64,000 nucleotides of DNA from Anthonomus grandis grandis. Lineage: Eukaryota; Arthropoda; Insecta; Coleoptera; Curculionidae. The notes under the pieces are model-generated. The model searched no databases. It was not told the DNA's origin and saw only the letters and a list, made by a program, of their open reading frames with translations. Both the position numbers and the translations under genes were made by a program. The stretch covers positions 10,945,644 through 11,009,643 of the forward strand of contig NC_065548.1 in NCBI RefSeq assembly GCF_022605725.1. The letters are read 5' to 3'. Positions 21,144 to 32,053 of the stretch are shown here, piece after piece; position 1 is the first letter of the stretch; each line of letters begins with the position of its first letter.

Positions 21144-21449
21144 GGTATCATATACAAAAGGTAAAAATAAATGCATCAGATCCTATTTAGGTAATTAATA
21201 ATTTTTCTAAATTTAAACGCGTCTTAGGGCCGTAGTGGCGTAGTGACACATTTCCGGACATGGGTTCCTATACTCAAATGGATTCTTCTGTTGCACTGAA
21301 CAACCCCCAGAAGTTTGATCGTATAGTTCTGAAACACCCTGAAAATTAACAATACTTACCGCACTAGGATCAAGAAATTCAAGCAGACTGACCTGTTCGG
21401 CTTAATAGACCTTATATCGTCATTTTTAATAAAACAGAGAAGTAACTAT

Positions 21450-21665
21450 TTCCTGTTGTTGTACACAGAGAAAAATACTGACCTCTTTCCGAAGATCTAA
21501 AAGACACCTGTAGGGTCCGTAAAGTCAGAACTTTTCCATTCGTAATTGGGGGTCCCTAGAAGCGTGCCAAAAGTGCTGGAGAAATATCTGGAAAACCTTG
21601 GACTTCAGAATGGTTTCTTCTTTAGAAGCATAGTAAAAAAGGAGTTAAACAAAACATAAAGTGCT
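21450..21665 (+). pseudogene. Possible non-LTR polyprotein C-terminal fragment
   Basis: The frame reading GVPRSVPKVLEKYLENLGL, preceded in other frames by EKY and FPFVIGG, resembles the extreme C-terminus of a group of LINE polyproteins (P-x-V-I-G-x-L-G-x-V-P-K-x-L-x-x-x-L). The match is short and crosses frameshifts, so the call is tentative. Confidence 0.35.
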
Positions 21666-21729
21666 ATAAACGCGGTTAACCTTGTAACTTACCTTCCATA
21701 ATGCTTACCACCCGGTTAACGTGACCCAA

Positions 21730-22622
21730 AACAATAAAATAAAAAATAATAATACTAAAAATCTTTTTTTATACATTGAAAAATAGTATACATTTAAATG
21801 ACAATAATTTTAACAAAAGAGATCTAATACCAAATAGTTTGGGTGGAACAGGACCACCCATCTGTTCAGATGACCTGGCTAATATACTTACAGTAACTAA
21901 TGACCTAATTCTAAATATTAACACTAAAATACTAAAAATAAGCAAAAAGTAAAAATAAAGATCAAAATAACTCCATTTTGCGTAAAAAATATAAAAGTGT
22001 TAAGCAATATTAAGATCCAGCACACACTTTCGAAATCCACTATACGACAATTTAATGATGCCATCAGGTAAGTCATTTAAATACTTGCATACGCAATTAA
22101 ATAGGAAACGATCATTCAAACAGGGCAAGGAAGGTTTAAAAGAAAGAAATTTAAGTTTTTCATGAATAATTCTATAAAACAGACACACACAGTGTGAACA
22201 TATCTGCGTTGAGTCATATTGAGCCAGCAAGATTCTCTAAATGCATGACTTATGTGATCATAATGCATAATACTAAACGTACATGGAAGTTTTGTAACTT
22301 TTGTATACGATCAGCCACCCGAACAGCAAAGTAAGATGCATATACAATATCACAAAAATTAAACTGAGAAAGAATAAAGGCTTAATCAGATAATGTTTAA
22401 ATATTAATTTTAAATTCATTCAAGTGGGCACTTGTTAATATAGTCAGAAAATCTAATAAAGGTTTCAAGTTTTTAGCTGTTCCTTTAATTTGCAAAGCAT
22501 AATTGTTAATAGCAGCTTTCTCTTTAATTTTTTCTAAATAAAAATAAGAACGAGAGATTCTTTAGAATTTATAATCATGCTATGATTCAACGCTGTCGAT
22601 AAATCAAAATTAATTTCAGCAA
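21730..22622 (-). pseudogene. Non-LTR RT, 3' part of a split element
   Basis: Minus-strand frames from 22622 read AEINFDLSTALNHSMIIN, KESLVLIF, then CDIVYASYFAVRVADRIQKLQN, and the frame 22230-22000 ends FNCVCKYLNDLPDGIIK. This is the region just after the RT active site, the thumb, and the C-terminal domain of a CR1/Jockey-type element. Its 5' portion lies at 23936-24560, and the two are separated by a plus-strand RT element. The segment containing GVPQGS and YADD is found in neither half, so about 90 residues were lost at or before the insertion. Confidence 0.75.
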
Positions 22623-22641
22623 TGACATTGAGCGACGATGA

Positions 22642-23935
22642 ATAAGCGAAGTATACTCTAGCTTAAACAACCAACACCCTACAGCAACAATTTTCTGTGA
22701 TTTTTCCAAAGCCTTTGATTGTGTTAATCATGACATCTTATTAAAAAAGTTGCAATATTACGGGTTCAGAGGATTAAGTCGTATCTCAATAACAGAAGTC
22801 AAGCTGTGAGAATTGATTCGACTATGTCTTCTTGCAAGCCAATACAAAGTGGAGTGCCTCAAGGTTCCGTACTTGGCCCTATTTTGTTTCTTATCTTCAT
22901 CAATGACATTGCTAATCTAAATATTAACGGTAAAGTCTGTCTATTTGCTGATGATACTAGTGTTACCTGGAGTAATCCGGATATTTCTACACTTCATAGA
23001 ACCGTATCAAGTGATTTAACTACTATTAAATCATGGTGCGACTCTAATCTCCTTTGTCTCAACATTTCCAAAACTAAAATATTGTCCTATAAAAATATCT
23101 TGCAATCTTTTGTACTTGGTAACGCAACAATTGACGAAGTTGATTCTGTAAAGTTTTTAGGGCTAACTGTTAACAACTCGTTAAAATGGGACACACATAT
23201 TGACTCTTTATCAAGAAAATTAAGTGCCGTCTGTTTTACGTTAAGATCAATTTCTAAGGAGCTTAGCCTATCTAGAACAGTTTATTTTGGCTTTTTTGAA
23301 TCGCACCTTCGATACGCCCTTCCATTCTGGGGTACATGTAGTGCAACTCAATTTGACCGTATTTTTAGACTACAAAAGAGAGCTTTACGTTATACACTGA
23401 GACTTAAATACAGAAGTCATTGCCAGCATTTCTTCAAAAAAATTCAAATATTAACTCTTCCATCTTTATTCATATTTGAGTCCGTTTGTCTAATACGCAA
23501 ACACGTTTCAGCATCTGATAGGCCTTCCCATAGTTATCCACTTAGAAACACGGAACATGATCTATACCTGCCTACCCCACATTCAGAGTTGGTCAAGAGT
23601 TCCATATTATATAATGCAAAAAAATGCACAATCATCTGCCATTGGAAATTAAATCCATCACATCTTTTTTTGCATTTCGTAAAGCATTAAAAGCATTCTT
23701 ACTGGAGAGAGCTTTTTACACAGTTAACGATTTTTTTTTGTAATCATTGATTTGAAATTTCGCACTAGCTGATTATGTATTTTTACTATCTGTACATGTT
23801 TAGGTATACTGCTTTGTGTAGCTATTTTAGGATTTTTTATAATTTTTTACCTTTTTAAACATTTTTTACATTTTTTTTAACATGTGTTATTACATTATAA
23901 CAATCTGTGAGATTTGTAGGAGAAAATTACTTTTG
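22642..23935 (+). mobile_element. Non-LTR retrotransposon, well-preserved RT, 5'-truncated
   Basis: From 22642 the frame reads EVYSSLNN, FCDFSKAFDCVNHDILLKKL (block A), then after a small deletion SYLNNRSQAVRIDS and, in the frame 22806-23690, GVPQGSVLGPILFLIFINDI, the active site FADD (22944-22955) and KFLGLTVNNSLKWDTHI. A shift near 23625 leads to NHLPLEIK and FRKALKAFLLERAFY, the usual C-terminus. The RT catalytic residues KAFD and FADD are intact, but the start is missing and two frameshifts break the protein. About 190 bases of T-rich 3' UTR follow. It interrupts a minus-strand RT, so it inserted later. Confidence 0.85.
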
Positions 23936-24560
23936 AAAAAAATGCTTCACTCACAGTCAATGTTTTTCAATAGATCCCCAAGTATCATAAAAACAGCATC
24001 ATTTAACAAACCAACATAGTGGAATATTGAGCATATAATATCGTGACTGAAAGTATCAAAAGCCTTAACAAAATTGAGAGGGACTAAGGCTGTTAATCTA
24101 CAATATTAATTAGTTCATCGATTATAGTTAGCATAGCAGTTGCATACCCCTGACCTTTCTGAAACCAGATTGATCAATGGAAACTATTTTATTAGATGTA
24201 ATTGATAGTGAACATAATGTAGATTTGAGAATTTTTGTTGGTCTTCCAATCTGATGGAAATACATTTTTGTTATGCAGAAGTTCACTATGTTTGTAACAA
24301 AAGGCAAGAAAAATGGTAGACATAAATCTAAAGATCTTATATTGATGATTAGTGATCTTAATTAACTTACAGGCAATTTAATTAAGACAATTATTTCAGG
24401 AACTTTCAGTTCAGTGCTAGTACAAAATTGAAAATGTGTGTTACATATTTTGTGATTATGATATATATTACTGGTGTCAGAATTCATGGATAGTTTAAGT
24501 GCGGAATCAAGAAAGTAGTTGTAAATTACTTCATCGGCAGCAAGGTAATCATAAATCGAA
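23936..24560 (-). pseudogene. Non-LTR RT, 5' part of a split element
   Basis: Minus-strand frames from about 24560 give FQFCTSTELKVPEIIV, LCLPFFLPFVTNIVNFCI, then IDQSGFRKV, ELINIVD and FVKAFDTFSHDIICSIFHYV ending GDLLKNID at about 23940. These are the linker, finger and block A regions of a CR1/Jockey-like RT. The continuation lies at 22622 and below, beyond the plus-strand insertion. The D of block A (normally L-D-F-S-K-A-F-D) is replaced in the readable frame. Confidence 0.75.
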
Positions 24561-25129
24561 TTCTCGCCATTTTAAGTGTTTAAGTGTTTTACGTCAATAA
24601 TAACCCTGCAACTTAAATTAGTGTTACGGATAATAACGAAATCATGAAAATAAACTGATAGTAATAAATTAGTATCTGAAAGACTTATAATGTGAACTAC
24701 ATTCGCTATTTCACATATAAACTATAATAATAACTATTAATTTAGCTGTATATAACTGTTGATTGATAAATAGGTTATTTTTCGAAAAATATTGTCGATT
24801 TTTCAATCAACGATATAACTTTATTGCTTAACCTCAGGATCCTACAAAACAAAAATATTAAAATTACTATTACTAAAGATGACATCTATAAGGATTTTTA
24901 TTTCAAGGATATATTTTAACACAATGCCTACTTTTGTTTAATCATTTCAGATAGTAGATAAAGATATTCCTTTAAAAATCTAAAAATAAGGACAATTCTT
25001 TGCAAGCATAGTTAAAAAAATATATATTCATATAGTGATATATTGAAAACAATCGAATCTTAATATATTTAATTCGGCTCGTTTTATTTATTTAATCGAA
25101 TTAAAGCTCAATTCAAAGCAATAATAACG
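24561..25129. other. AT-rich sequence, no gene seen
   Basis: Nothing supported beyond AT-rich DNA with frequent stops. Confidence 0.5.
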
Positions 25130-25320
25130 AACCATGTGATAATTAGCCTTAACTTAAATAATTTTAGCTCCTGCAAGTCTATTTAAGATATTAAACGCCT
25201 AACCTAATAAAAGCCAAACCGGATTAGTAACCAGAAAAATTAGCGCGATGACAGGCTTAGGAGATTCTCATTGCTGATTACGTTTTTAAACGCGTGTCAT
25301 CGTTAATTAGGTAAGCATGA
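25130..25320. promoter_or_regulatory. Homeodomain-site-rich block, candidate enhancer
   Basis: This stretch is more complex than its flanks and packs GGATTAG (K50 homeodomain type), TGACAG (MEIS/TGIF type), GCTGATTA, GTTAATTAGG and TAATAAA within 190 bases, plus GCGCGATGACAGGC. No coding frame crosses it. A role as an enhancer of a distant gene is inference from motif clustering only. Confidence 0.3.
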
Positions 25321-26597
25321 AATAATTTCTTAATTAAAATAGCAAAATGTTGGTGATTTTATGTCGATGTCTATGCATTTCCTAATTTGTTTTTTTTTAT
25401 TTATATGTACTAAACAGGTTAATTTATCTTTGCTTATATACTTTATACGAGTGTATAGAGAAGAGAGTGATTAGTGTGCAAGGAGTTTTTCCTTTTTTTT
25501 CTTAATGAAATTATTTTTTTACAGATACATGGCAACATTGCTTAAATACTGAGACAGTATTTCCATCAGTGTGCCACATGTATGAAGCTTGTATGGTGGG
25601 CTTTGGAATAGTATGTCGGCCATCCTACTTGGCAACATTGACAGGAAACTGACAGAAATGACGTTATTGACATTGACTAATGGAACATAATTTCAGTTTG
25701 TTTTTCAGTTTGCTTGTTTTAATTTTTCAGAATGCTATTTTAAATTAAATACTACTTACCAATTAATTAAATTAAAGAGTAATGTTTTAATTGATTTGAA
25801 GCAATTCCAGGTTTCCTGTAAGAAAGTATGATGGTATTTTTTTGCATCGTCAATTTTTAGTCTTTAATAAAATCAAATGCAGTTGGTTTGAATCAATAAA
25901 TTTTACCCTTCAAATATTTAATTTTTAGCATCATTATAAATACATATTACAAATGACCTCCCATTTTCCTTGCCACAATTAAAAATTAGAATAAAATTTG
26001 CCTGTAAATAACCATCATGTAAGAGTATGTATTTTTTAAATGGTTCTAATAAACGTAATAATATTTTTTAAATTTTGTTTAGACCCCATTACAAGAAACC
26101 AACATAGAGTGAGATATGCTATGTAAATCTTATTAAGACTATAGAATTTGTTCTAATCACTCCTCTTTAAAAAATTATAATAATCATGATACTGCTAGCT
26201 TTACCCTACCTAGATAACATATTTATTGACACATTTGTTTTGTGATAATTTTTCATATGAAATATTTAGTAAATTTATTTATATGGTTTACACTGCCTAT
26301 TTCTTCATTTTATTTCATACTCGTCTCATACTACTTCTTGCGTTCACTGAGTTGAGACAGGGGTATAGAGACTAAGATAGCTGAGCACCCAGATTGACTC
26401 ATCATATAAATATATTATCGCATTGCACATATAATAATATCGTGACAAGTAAAAAATAACCACCAATAAAAATAATAAGTAACTGTGTTTCTCTCATAAA
26501 ATACCACTAATAAAAACATATTTACATTTATATAAGTTTTTTAATAAAGTTAGTGTTGACGAAACACTGTAAAACCAAAGAGATATGACGGGTATAA
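25321..26597. other. No gene seen, repeated TGGCAACATTG
   Basis: GGCAACATTG occurs at 25531-25540 and 25631-25640, followed by TGACAG, ATGACG and TTGACATTGAC motifs, an arrangement sometimes seen near insect promoters. No transcription unit can be anchored to it. The remainder is AT-rich. Confidence 0.35.
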
Positions 26598-26825
26598 TTA
26601 GCGGCAAATGTCCATGTCCGGATCATAGCAGCAGGTGCGGAGCACCTGGGGGGGACCAGCTGAATGGCACGGGTCACACTTGACTCCCATCTGCCACGAA
26701 GACCATTTGCCGAAGAACTTGAGGAAACAACCCGCAGAGGATGGCTGCCACTGGTGTGTCTTCGGGGGTCCCCTTCTGCTCCGGTATTGGTATATTTGAC
26801 CACAGTATGCGTGATCTTTCAACAT
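26598..26825 (-). CDS. Unrecognised cysteine-rich small ORF or exon
   Basis: A 75-codon minus-strand frame runs from ATG (in CCCACAATG, a fair insect start context) to TAA in a block much richer in G+C than its flanks. It has seven Cys: YCGQ, GCFL, VKCDPCH, RTCCYD and DICR. A GKWSSWQ segment before CDPC recalls the W-x-x-W of thrombospondin type 1 repeats. There is no signal peptide in this reading and no transposon motif. It could be the last exon of a secreted protein gene: TTTCTAG lies 35 bases upstream, but translation directly from that acceptor meets stops. Other frames across the block (for example 26664-26855 plus) are also open, so coding status is uncertain. Confidence 0.35.
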   Translation of the reverse strand: MLKDHAYCGQIYQYRSRRGPPKTHQWQPSSAGCFLKFFGKWSSWQMGVKCDPCHSAGPPQVLRTCCYDPDMDICR

Positions 26826-27601
26826 TGTGGGGTGGGCAATAAGTTATTATTCTAGAAAGTTTTTTTTTAAGTATGTGTTACAAGGAGATCTGGTTTTATT
26901 CAGTTGGAAGAAACCATTTGGATGAAGTTATAGTTATGTCACTGAATACCTATTTTAATTTTTTTTTTAAATTTTAAGTTAAAAAATGCTCTTGTAAATG
27001 GCAAGGAAAAAATGCTGCAAGAGTTCTAAAAGGATAAACAAATAGCCATTATTATTTAAATTATTCTAATAACTTCAATTATTATTGTTCTAATGAGGCA
27101 ATTATTAAACCGTTGCTTAGATAGCTATATAAAGACATAGAGTCTATCTTGAAAGCTGTACAAAATTTTAAAAAAATTCCTTGGGGGGAAAATATTTAAT
27201 TGCAAAATTAAAAAGTGAGTTTCTTTTTTATATCTGACTTTGAAAATAAGAAGCAATTTCCTCTACAAAATTTATCTTTTTTTGTTAAGATTTAATAAAA
27301 TGTCACTTACAGCTGATTTTGATAAATTAAATTATAATAATAAAGATCTAACAACATAAAATCTGATAGAATAAAAAGCAAGAGCAAGAAAAGCAATATT
27401 AAAGCTAAAAGGAAACCTGGAATCAGTATACAACAATAATTAACCTGATACAGAGAAAAAAACAATGTGGAAAAAAATAAAGGGCATGTTAGTGTAACAC
27501 CAATTCATTTAACAGAATCAATGCAATACTTCTATATAAACAGAAGCCGGAAATAAAATTATTGGGGATCTTGTAGAAATAGCAAATGTAGAGAAAAGTC
27601 G
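26826..27601. other. AT-rich sequence, no gene seen
   Basis: No feature supported. The last 200 bases lead into the pogo-like element. Confidence 0.5.
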
Positions 27602-28058
27602 CCTAATATGGGGATAGCCCAATTAGTAATGGGGTAGTTCAATTTTGAGCCAGAACTAGTTGCGACAGCTATTATCTGCATTACGTACCAACCACGAAGA
27701 TGCGCCAAAAGCGCTTATTCCCTTCTTGAAGCAAAGACGTAGTTTGTTTTGACGTTTAATGTTAAAATAAGTTTGTTTGAAAAATAAAGTTTTTTTGCCG
27801 GTTGTAGGTTTGTATATTTTAAGCGACTTAAAGGTAAGTTTTAAAACTTTTAATAATACTATTCTTTATTACATTTTGCGTAGTTTATGAAAATGCATAT
27901 GATTTTTAAAAAAACATCTTAATTTTTGTAAAAAGTCGCCCCTTTCCAAAAATCTAATTTGCTCCTAATATGGGGTACCTATCAATTCCTAATTTGGGGT
28001 ACCCCATATTAGGAGATAATTATTTACTTTTTGATTAATACCAAATATTTTATTTTAG

Positions 28059-29382
28059 ATGCCTAAAAAAAGGAAAATTTGGGACAAGCAGCAAATGATT
28101 TCAGCAAGTTTAGCTGTCAGACAAGGTCAAATGGGTTACAAAAAGAATGCGAGAACCCACGATGTGCCCCAAACAACCTTGGAAAGGTACGTAAAAATGG
28201 AAGGTAATCCTGGAGATATTGTGAATTCTTCTCTGGGACGGAAAATTGTCTTTTCACAAGAAATGGAATCGCTGCTGGCAAAGCACTGCCAAAGATAATA
28301 CTACTACGGGTATTCGTAGTAGTATTATCTTTGGCACTGCTTAGAAATGGAAAGAAATTTTTTCGGTATTACACAAAAAGATGTGTGCAGATTGGCATAT
28401 AGCTTATGCAAAGCTAATAATATAAAAAATCCAGAAAAAGCGAGAAAATTATGTTCACATAATATGCCTTCCACCACATTCAACTCATCGGATGCAACCA
28501 TTAGACGTTGCTTTTATGTCTCTATTTAAAACGTACTACACACAGGAAATTACAAACTGGCTAAGGTTGAATCCCGGACGTGTAGTAACAGGCTATCAGA
28601 TAGGAGAACTTTTTGGGAAAGTCTACATAAAAGCGGCGAACATGGACACGGCCATCAACGGCTTTAGAAAAACTGGAAATGTTCCCTTTTGACAGGAACA
28701 TATTTAAAGAACATGACTTTGTGGCAGAAGTGCAGGATATGTCTGGTAAAGAACTAGTAGAAGCAGAAACAGTTCAGGAGGAAAATATAGAAATAGAAAC
28801 AATAGAGGATGAATTAGATAACAACGAGCCAAAAGAAAAAAGCCCTGAGAGACGGATTACCCCAGAGAGATAGATTACTGCTTTGAAACAGGTTACTCCT
28901 GCAAATTTAATGAACTACTTCTAAAGATATTATTAAAAAAAAGAGTACAAGAAGTGGTAAAGCTGGGGTTATAACTAGCACGCCCTTCAAAGAAGAATTG
29001 AAAAGCAGCATGGAAAAAAGAAAATTACCTTCAACTTCGGGCACTAAAAAAAAATTGGTTATTTAAAACCAAACCAACAGAAAAAAATTAAACCTTTCCA
29101 ACAGAAAAAAAAAATTGCCAGTGGCTAAACAAAAACAAAAAAATGGGAAATCAGTATCCTGCTATTCTTCTTCTTCAGACTCGGCTCCTAAACCGGAATA
29201 TCAAGATTCAGATGACGAGGTAGAAAACTTTGAGGAAGATGCTATTTGTATGTTTTGCGAAAGTCCATTTTCTGAAGATGTCAGAGGCGAGGAATGGGTG
29301 AAGTGCCAAGGCTGCTTGAGACGTTGAGTGTGCTGGTTGTGAAAGAGACCACTATATTTGTGACTTTTGCGTTACAAAATAG
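28059..29382 (+). pseudogene. Pogo-like transposase, central catalytic domain deleted
   Basis: The frame opens at ATG 28059 (MPKKRKIWDKQQM) with the CENP-B-type helix-turn-helix (VPQTTLERYVK). It is broken at 28290 by a 44-bp foldback insertion, resumes with the FFGIT-x-x-DVCRLAY block, and jumps at about 28455 to LPPHSTHRMQPLDVAF, the third-Asp end of the DDE_1 domain. The segment with the first two catalytic Asp is therefore missing. The C-terminal part has an acidic linker and, at 29240-29382, a zinc-binding motif (CMFCESPF, WVKCQGC, VECAGC, YICDFC) typical of these insect transposases, with a frameshift in the middle. Confidence 0.8.
28283..28340. mobile_element. 44-bp foldback insertion with 7-bp direct repeats
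   Basis: GCACTGC at 28283-28289 is repeated at 28334-28340. Between them lie two perfect 19-bp inverted arms (28290-28308 and 28315-28333) around a GGTATT loop. Removing the 44 bases and one GCACTGC restores an unbroken transposase reading (AKHC-LEMER), so the event is an insertion into a coding sequence with a 7-bp target duplication. It may be a minute MITE or a template-switch product. Confidence 0.8.
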
Positions 29383-29746
29383 ATTTGTTTTGTCTTTTTG
29401 ATTGCATATAACTTTTAGGTACCTATTTACTTTAATAAATAATACGTTTTATTTTTTTTTAGTTTTTTTTAATAAATAATACTTTTATACAAAAACAAAC
29501 AAACATATTTTGGTTATTTTTAGATTCTACATATTAAATTGGGTACCCCATATTACGAACTTGGTGTACTCCATATTAGGATACCATGGCTCCTAATATG
29601 GGGTGGTGTAATTTTTTTTTAATGTTGCATGTTTTCTTCTGCATTTAATTTTTAACATCTTTCCTTTTATCAAATCCTTAAACAGTGTAAAATGAATCGT
29701 AAAATATGGAAGTAGTGTTTAAAATTAACTTCCTTTTTTTATAACA

Positions 29747-31490
29747 GTGTTTTTAAAAAAAGTACGTCCATTTGAGATCCATTTTGAGAATGCCAGTTGT
29801 ACTGTTAACTATAATGTCAATTTCCTGGAAACTAGAAATAACCTTGAAATAAACACTCATTTCAACACTTTTAATAACTTATCTTTCACTATAAATCAGC
29901 TTGATGAGGCAATTAAACAATCTAGAAATGGTGCTCCTAATCTTTACAACAAACTAAGGAATAAAAGCACATGTCCATGAAAAGAGACCATTATATTCCT
30001 ATTGCTAAACCTAAGATAAGCAAATTATTACCATTAAATTTAAAACCAACAAGCCTTACCTACTGTTTGGGCAAGTTATTTGAAAGATCAATAATAGGCT
30101 TCAGGAGTAACTAATTATTTACTGATGTCCTATCAATTAGAATTTATAATAAAACGATCCATAACTGATCGTTTATTTTTACTAGAACGCCATATTCAAG
30201 AAGCTTTCCGGAAGAGAGAACACTTAGTAGCTTCTTTGATATAAAGGGAGCATTTGATACGACATGGCGATACGGAATACTGGAAGAACTATTAAGATTT
30301 GAATTTAGAAGAAAATAACCAATGTTTGTAAGATCGTTTCTTGAAGACAGATATTGTGGAAAATGAATTTTTCTCAACTACAATAGCAGAAAATAGAGTT
30401 TTATAAGGGTCAACACTCAGCTGCACCCCGTTTGCCATAAATTAAATATGTAAAGGTGTAAATGAAGAAACAATTAAATAATATAGCTATATTAAGTGGA
30501 AAATGAGATACAATAAGAACTTTGCAACTAGCAATTATTAAAATAATCCAAAAGTAGGCTTTAAATTTTTTAAAGAAAAGGCAAAATGTATATATTTATG
30601 CCATCTATTAGAACACCACATTATGATCCACTGCTGTACCTAAACAACAACGCTATGGAGTGTGTAAATGCTATTAAATTATTAGGATTAAGATTTGATA
30701 GTAAACTTACCTGGCATGAAGATATTCAACTTGTAAACGTAAAATGTCGACAATTCCTATTTGTTCTAAAACTCCTAGCACATACTAAGTGGATAGCAAA
30801 TTCTGAAAATCTTTTTAGAGTTTAAAAAGCATTAATCCTTTTGCCGGAAAAAGTCAACTAGACCTCTTAGATAAAATTCAAAACCTAGGAATACGATATT
30901 ATCTAAATGCTTTTCCTTGTTAGCAAGGGATTTACTGCAAATCAGCTATAATGCCTCTAAAACAAAGAAGATCTAGAGACTAATCCCATGTAACCTAGCG
31001 AAAGTTAAAACTAATATCGAAAATCCAAACAAGGCATTCCTATTTCTAAGCAAAAATAGATACTCAAACAAAAGCACCATAATTCGTTGTTGTTGCAATG
31101 AGTTACATGGAATATTTGCAGCGCATTAACTTAACGCTCTTAGAAAACCTTCTTCCTAAAGACAATTTAGACTTTATTAATAAAGTAAAAAGAAAAGTTA
31201 TAGAAGATTGGCAAAACACATGGGACAGGACAAAAGAAGAAAAGAAAAACATGAATCAATCGGACTAACTAGGCTTCTCGTGATAAAAGCTTTTAGACTC
31301 CGAACGAGGCATGCATCACCTTATACATGAGCATCTTCTCAAGGGTGAAATAGCTCCAACTTTTATTCAATGTAATGTAACTCTTACTACCAATTATTTC
31401 ATTGAAGAATGTCCTAGATTTAACATCCAAACACAAGGGTTTAAGACCTAATATACCCTGATGGCTAAACCAATAAACACGAACCATAAA
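29747..31490 (+). pseudogene. I/Jockey-type non-LTR retrotransposon pol, degenerate
   Basis: In order on the plus strand: NLSFTINQLDEAIKQSRNGAP (linker before RT), FFDIKGAFDTTWRYGILEELL (block A), FVRSFLEDRYC, KLLGLRFDSKLTWHEDIQLV with FVLKLLAHTKW (thumb), then VIEDWQNTWDRT and, past 31270, RGMHHLIHEHLLKGEI, CNVTLTTNYFIEECPRF. The last two blocks match the E-W-Q-x-x-W and G-H-x-x-L-T-H plus C-x-x-C-x-x-x-L-T-V-x-H-x-x-x-E-C-P tail found after the RNase H region in I and related clades. The Y-x-D-D region and RNase H are too decayed to read. Frameshifts and stops are many. Confidence 0.7.
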
Positions 31491-31499
31491 AATATCACG

Positions 31500-31960
31500 T
31501 CAAAAGTTTTCGTCAATTGAGTATTCAATAGTTGTCTTTGATTAAAAATTAATTTTAGATAGGTAAACGCTTTCTTAATAGAGTGATTGACATGATCTTA
31601 AAATCTCAAATTATAGCATTTAATTGTTTCATTACCAATACTAACACGCATCAATTCTTGGACTACTATGCCTGCATTGTACACGTCAAACAAGCCATGA
31701 CATTTTTTAGGGTTAAGTTTCTAAGTACATTGCTAACATTGATTACTTGAAAGTTTGGAAATACTTACTGGTTTCAAAATCTGGACGAGAAGTTATGTAG
31801 ATCTGGGTATCATTAGCATAGTAGTGAACGGAGACGTGTTAAAGTTTAGTAGCCATTTGGCAACTTACTAGAATTCTAAAATATTCTGTAAAAGAAGTTA
31901 AATATTATAGACAAAATACTGATGTATTGCTGAAACCAAGAGAATTACAGGGTTTAATAT
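31500..31960 (-). pseudogene. Non-LTR RT fragment with YAND active site
   Basis: Minus-strand frames give HVSVHYYANDTQIYITSRPD at about 31860-31795, the C box of a CR1/Jockey RT with the first catalytic Asp changed to Asn (31809-31820). Downstream come KCHGLFDVYN, IGNETIKCYNLRF and DHVNHSIKKAFTYLK, the following palm and thumb segments. It is only about 130 codons long and is broken by shifts. Confidence 0.65.
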
Positions 31961-32018
31961 ACATACACAATTAATTATCATTATTTACATTTTTCTGATC
32001 AATTTAATTATTAATGTC

Positions 32019-32051
32019 CTGATGATAATGCAAACCAAGCGTCAAAACGTT
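32019..32051 (+). ncRNA. Decayed hammerhead ribozyme motif
   Basis: CUGAUGA (32019-32025) is followed by a 4-bp stem II (AUGC, loop AAACCAA, GCGU), then C-A-A-A in place of C-G-A-A, then ACGU and U. G12 has changed to A and stem I no longer pairs beyond one or two bases. The spacing fits a PLE-type hammerhead, so it is probably an inactive relic. Confidence 0.4.
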
Positions 32052-32053
32052 GC

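Larger units (their letters stand above)
27602..29605 (+). mobile_element. Pogo/Tigger-like DNA transposon with internal deletion
   Basis: CCTAATATGGGG at 27602 and CTCCATATTAGG ending at 29580 form candidate terminal inverted repeats. The motif TCCTAATATGGGGTACC, or its complement, recurs inside at about 27962, 27993-28016 (as a palindrome) and 29541, and once outside at 29591. These may be transposase-binding subterminal repeats. The exact ends and TA duplication could not be fixed. Inside lies a CENP-B/DDE transposase gene (28059-29382) without most of its catalytic domain, so this is a non-autonomous derivative. Confidence 0.7.

Noticed and set aside
26664..26855. Plus-strand frame through the GC-rich block
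   Set aside because: Overlaps the cysteine-rich minus-strand frame, lacks any recognised motif, and is probably a shadow, though the choice is not certain.
30144..30377. Minus-strand frame of 77 codons
   Set aside because: Antisense to the plus-strand I-type RT, which carries the recognisable motifs.
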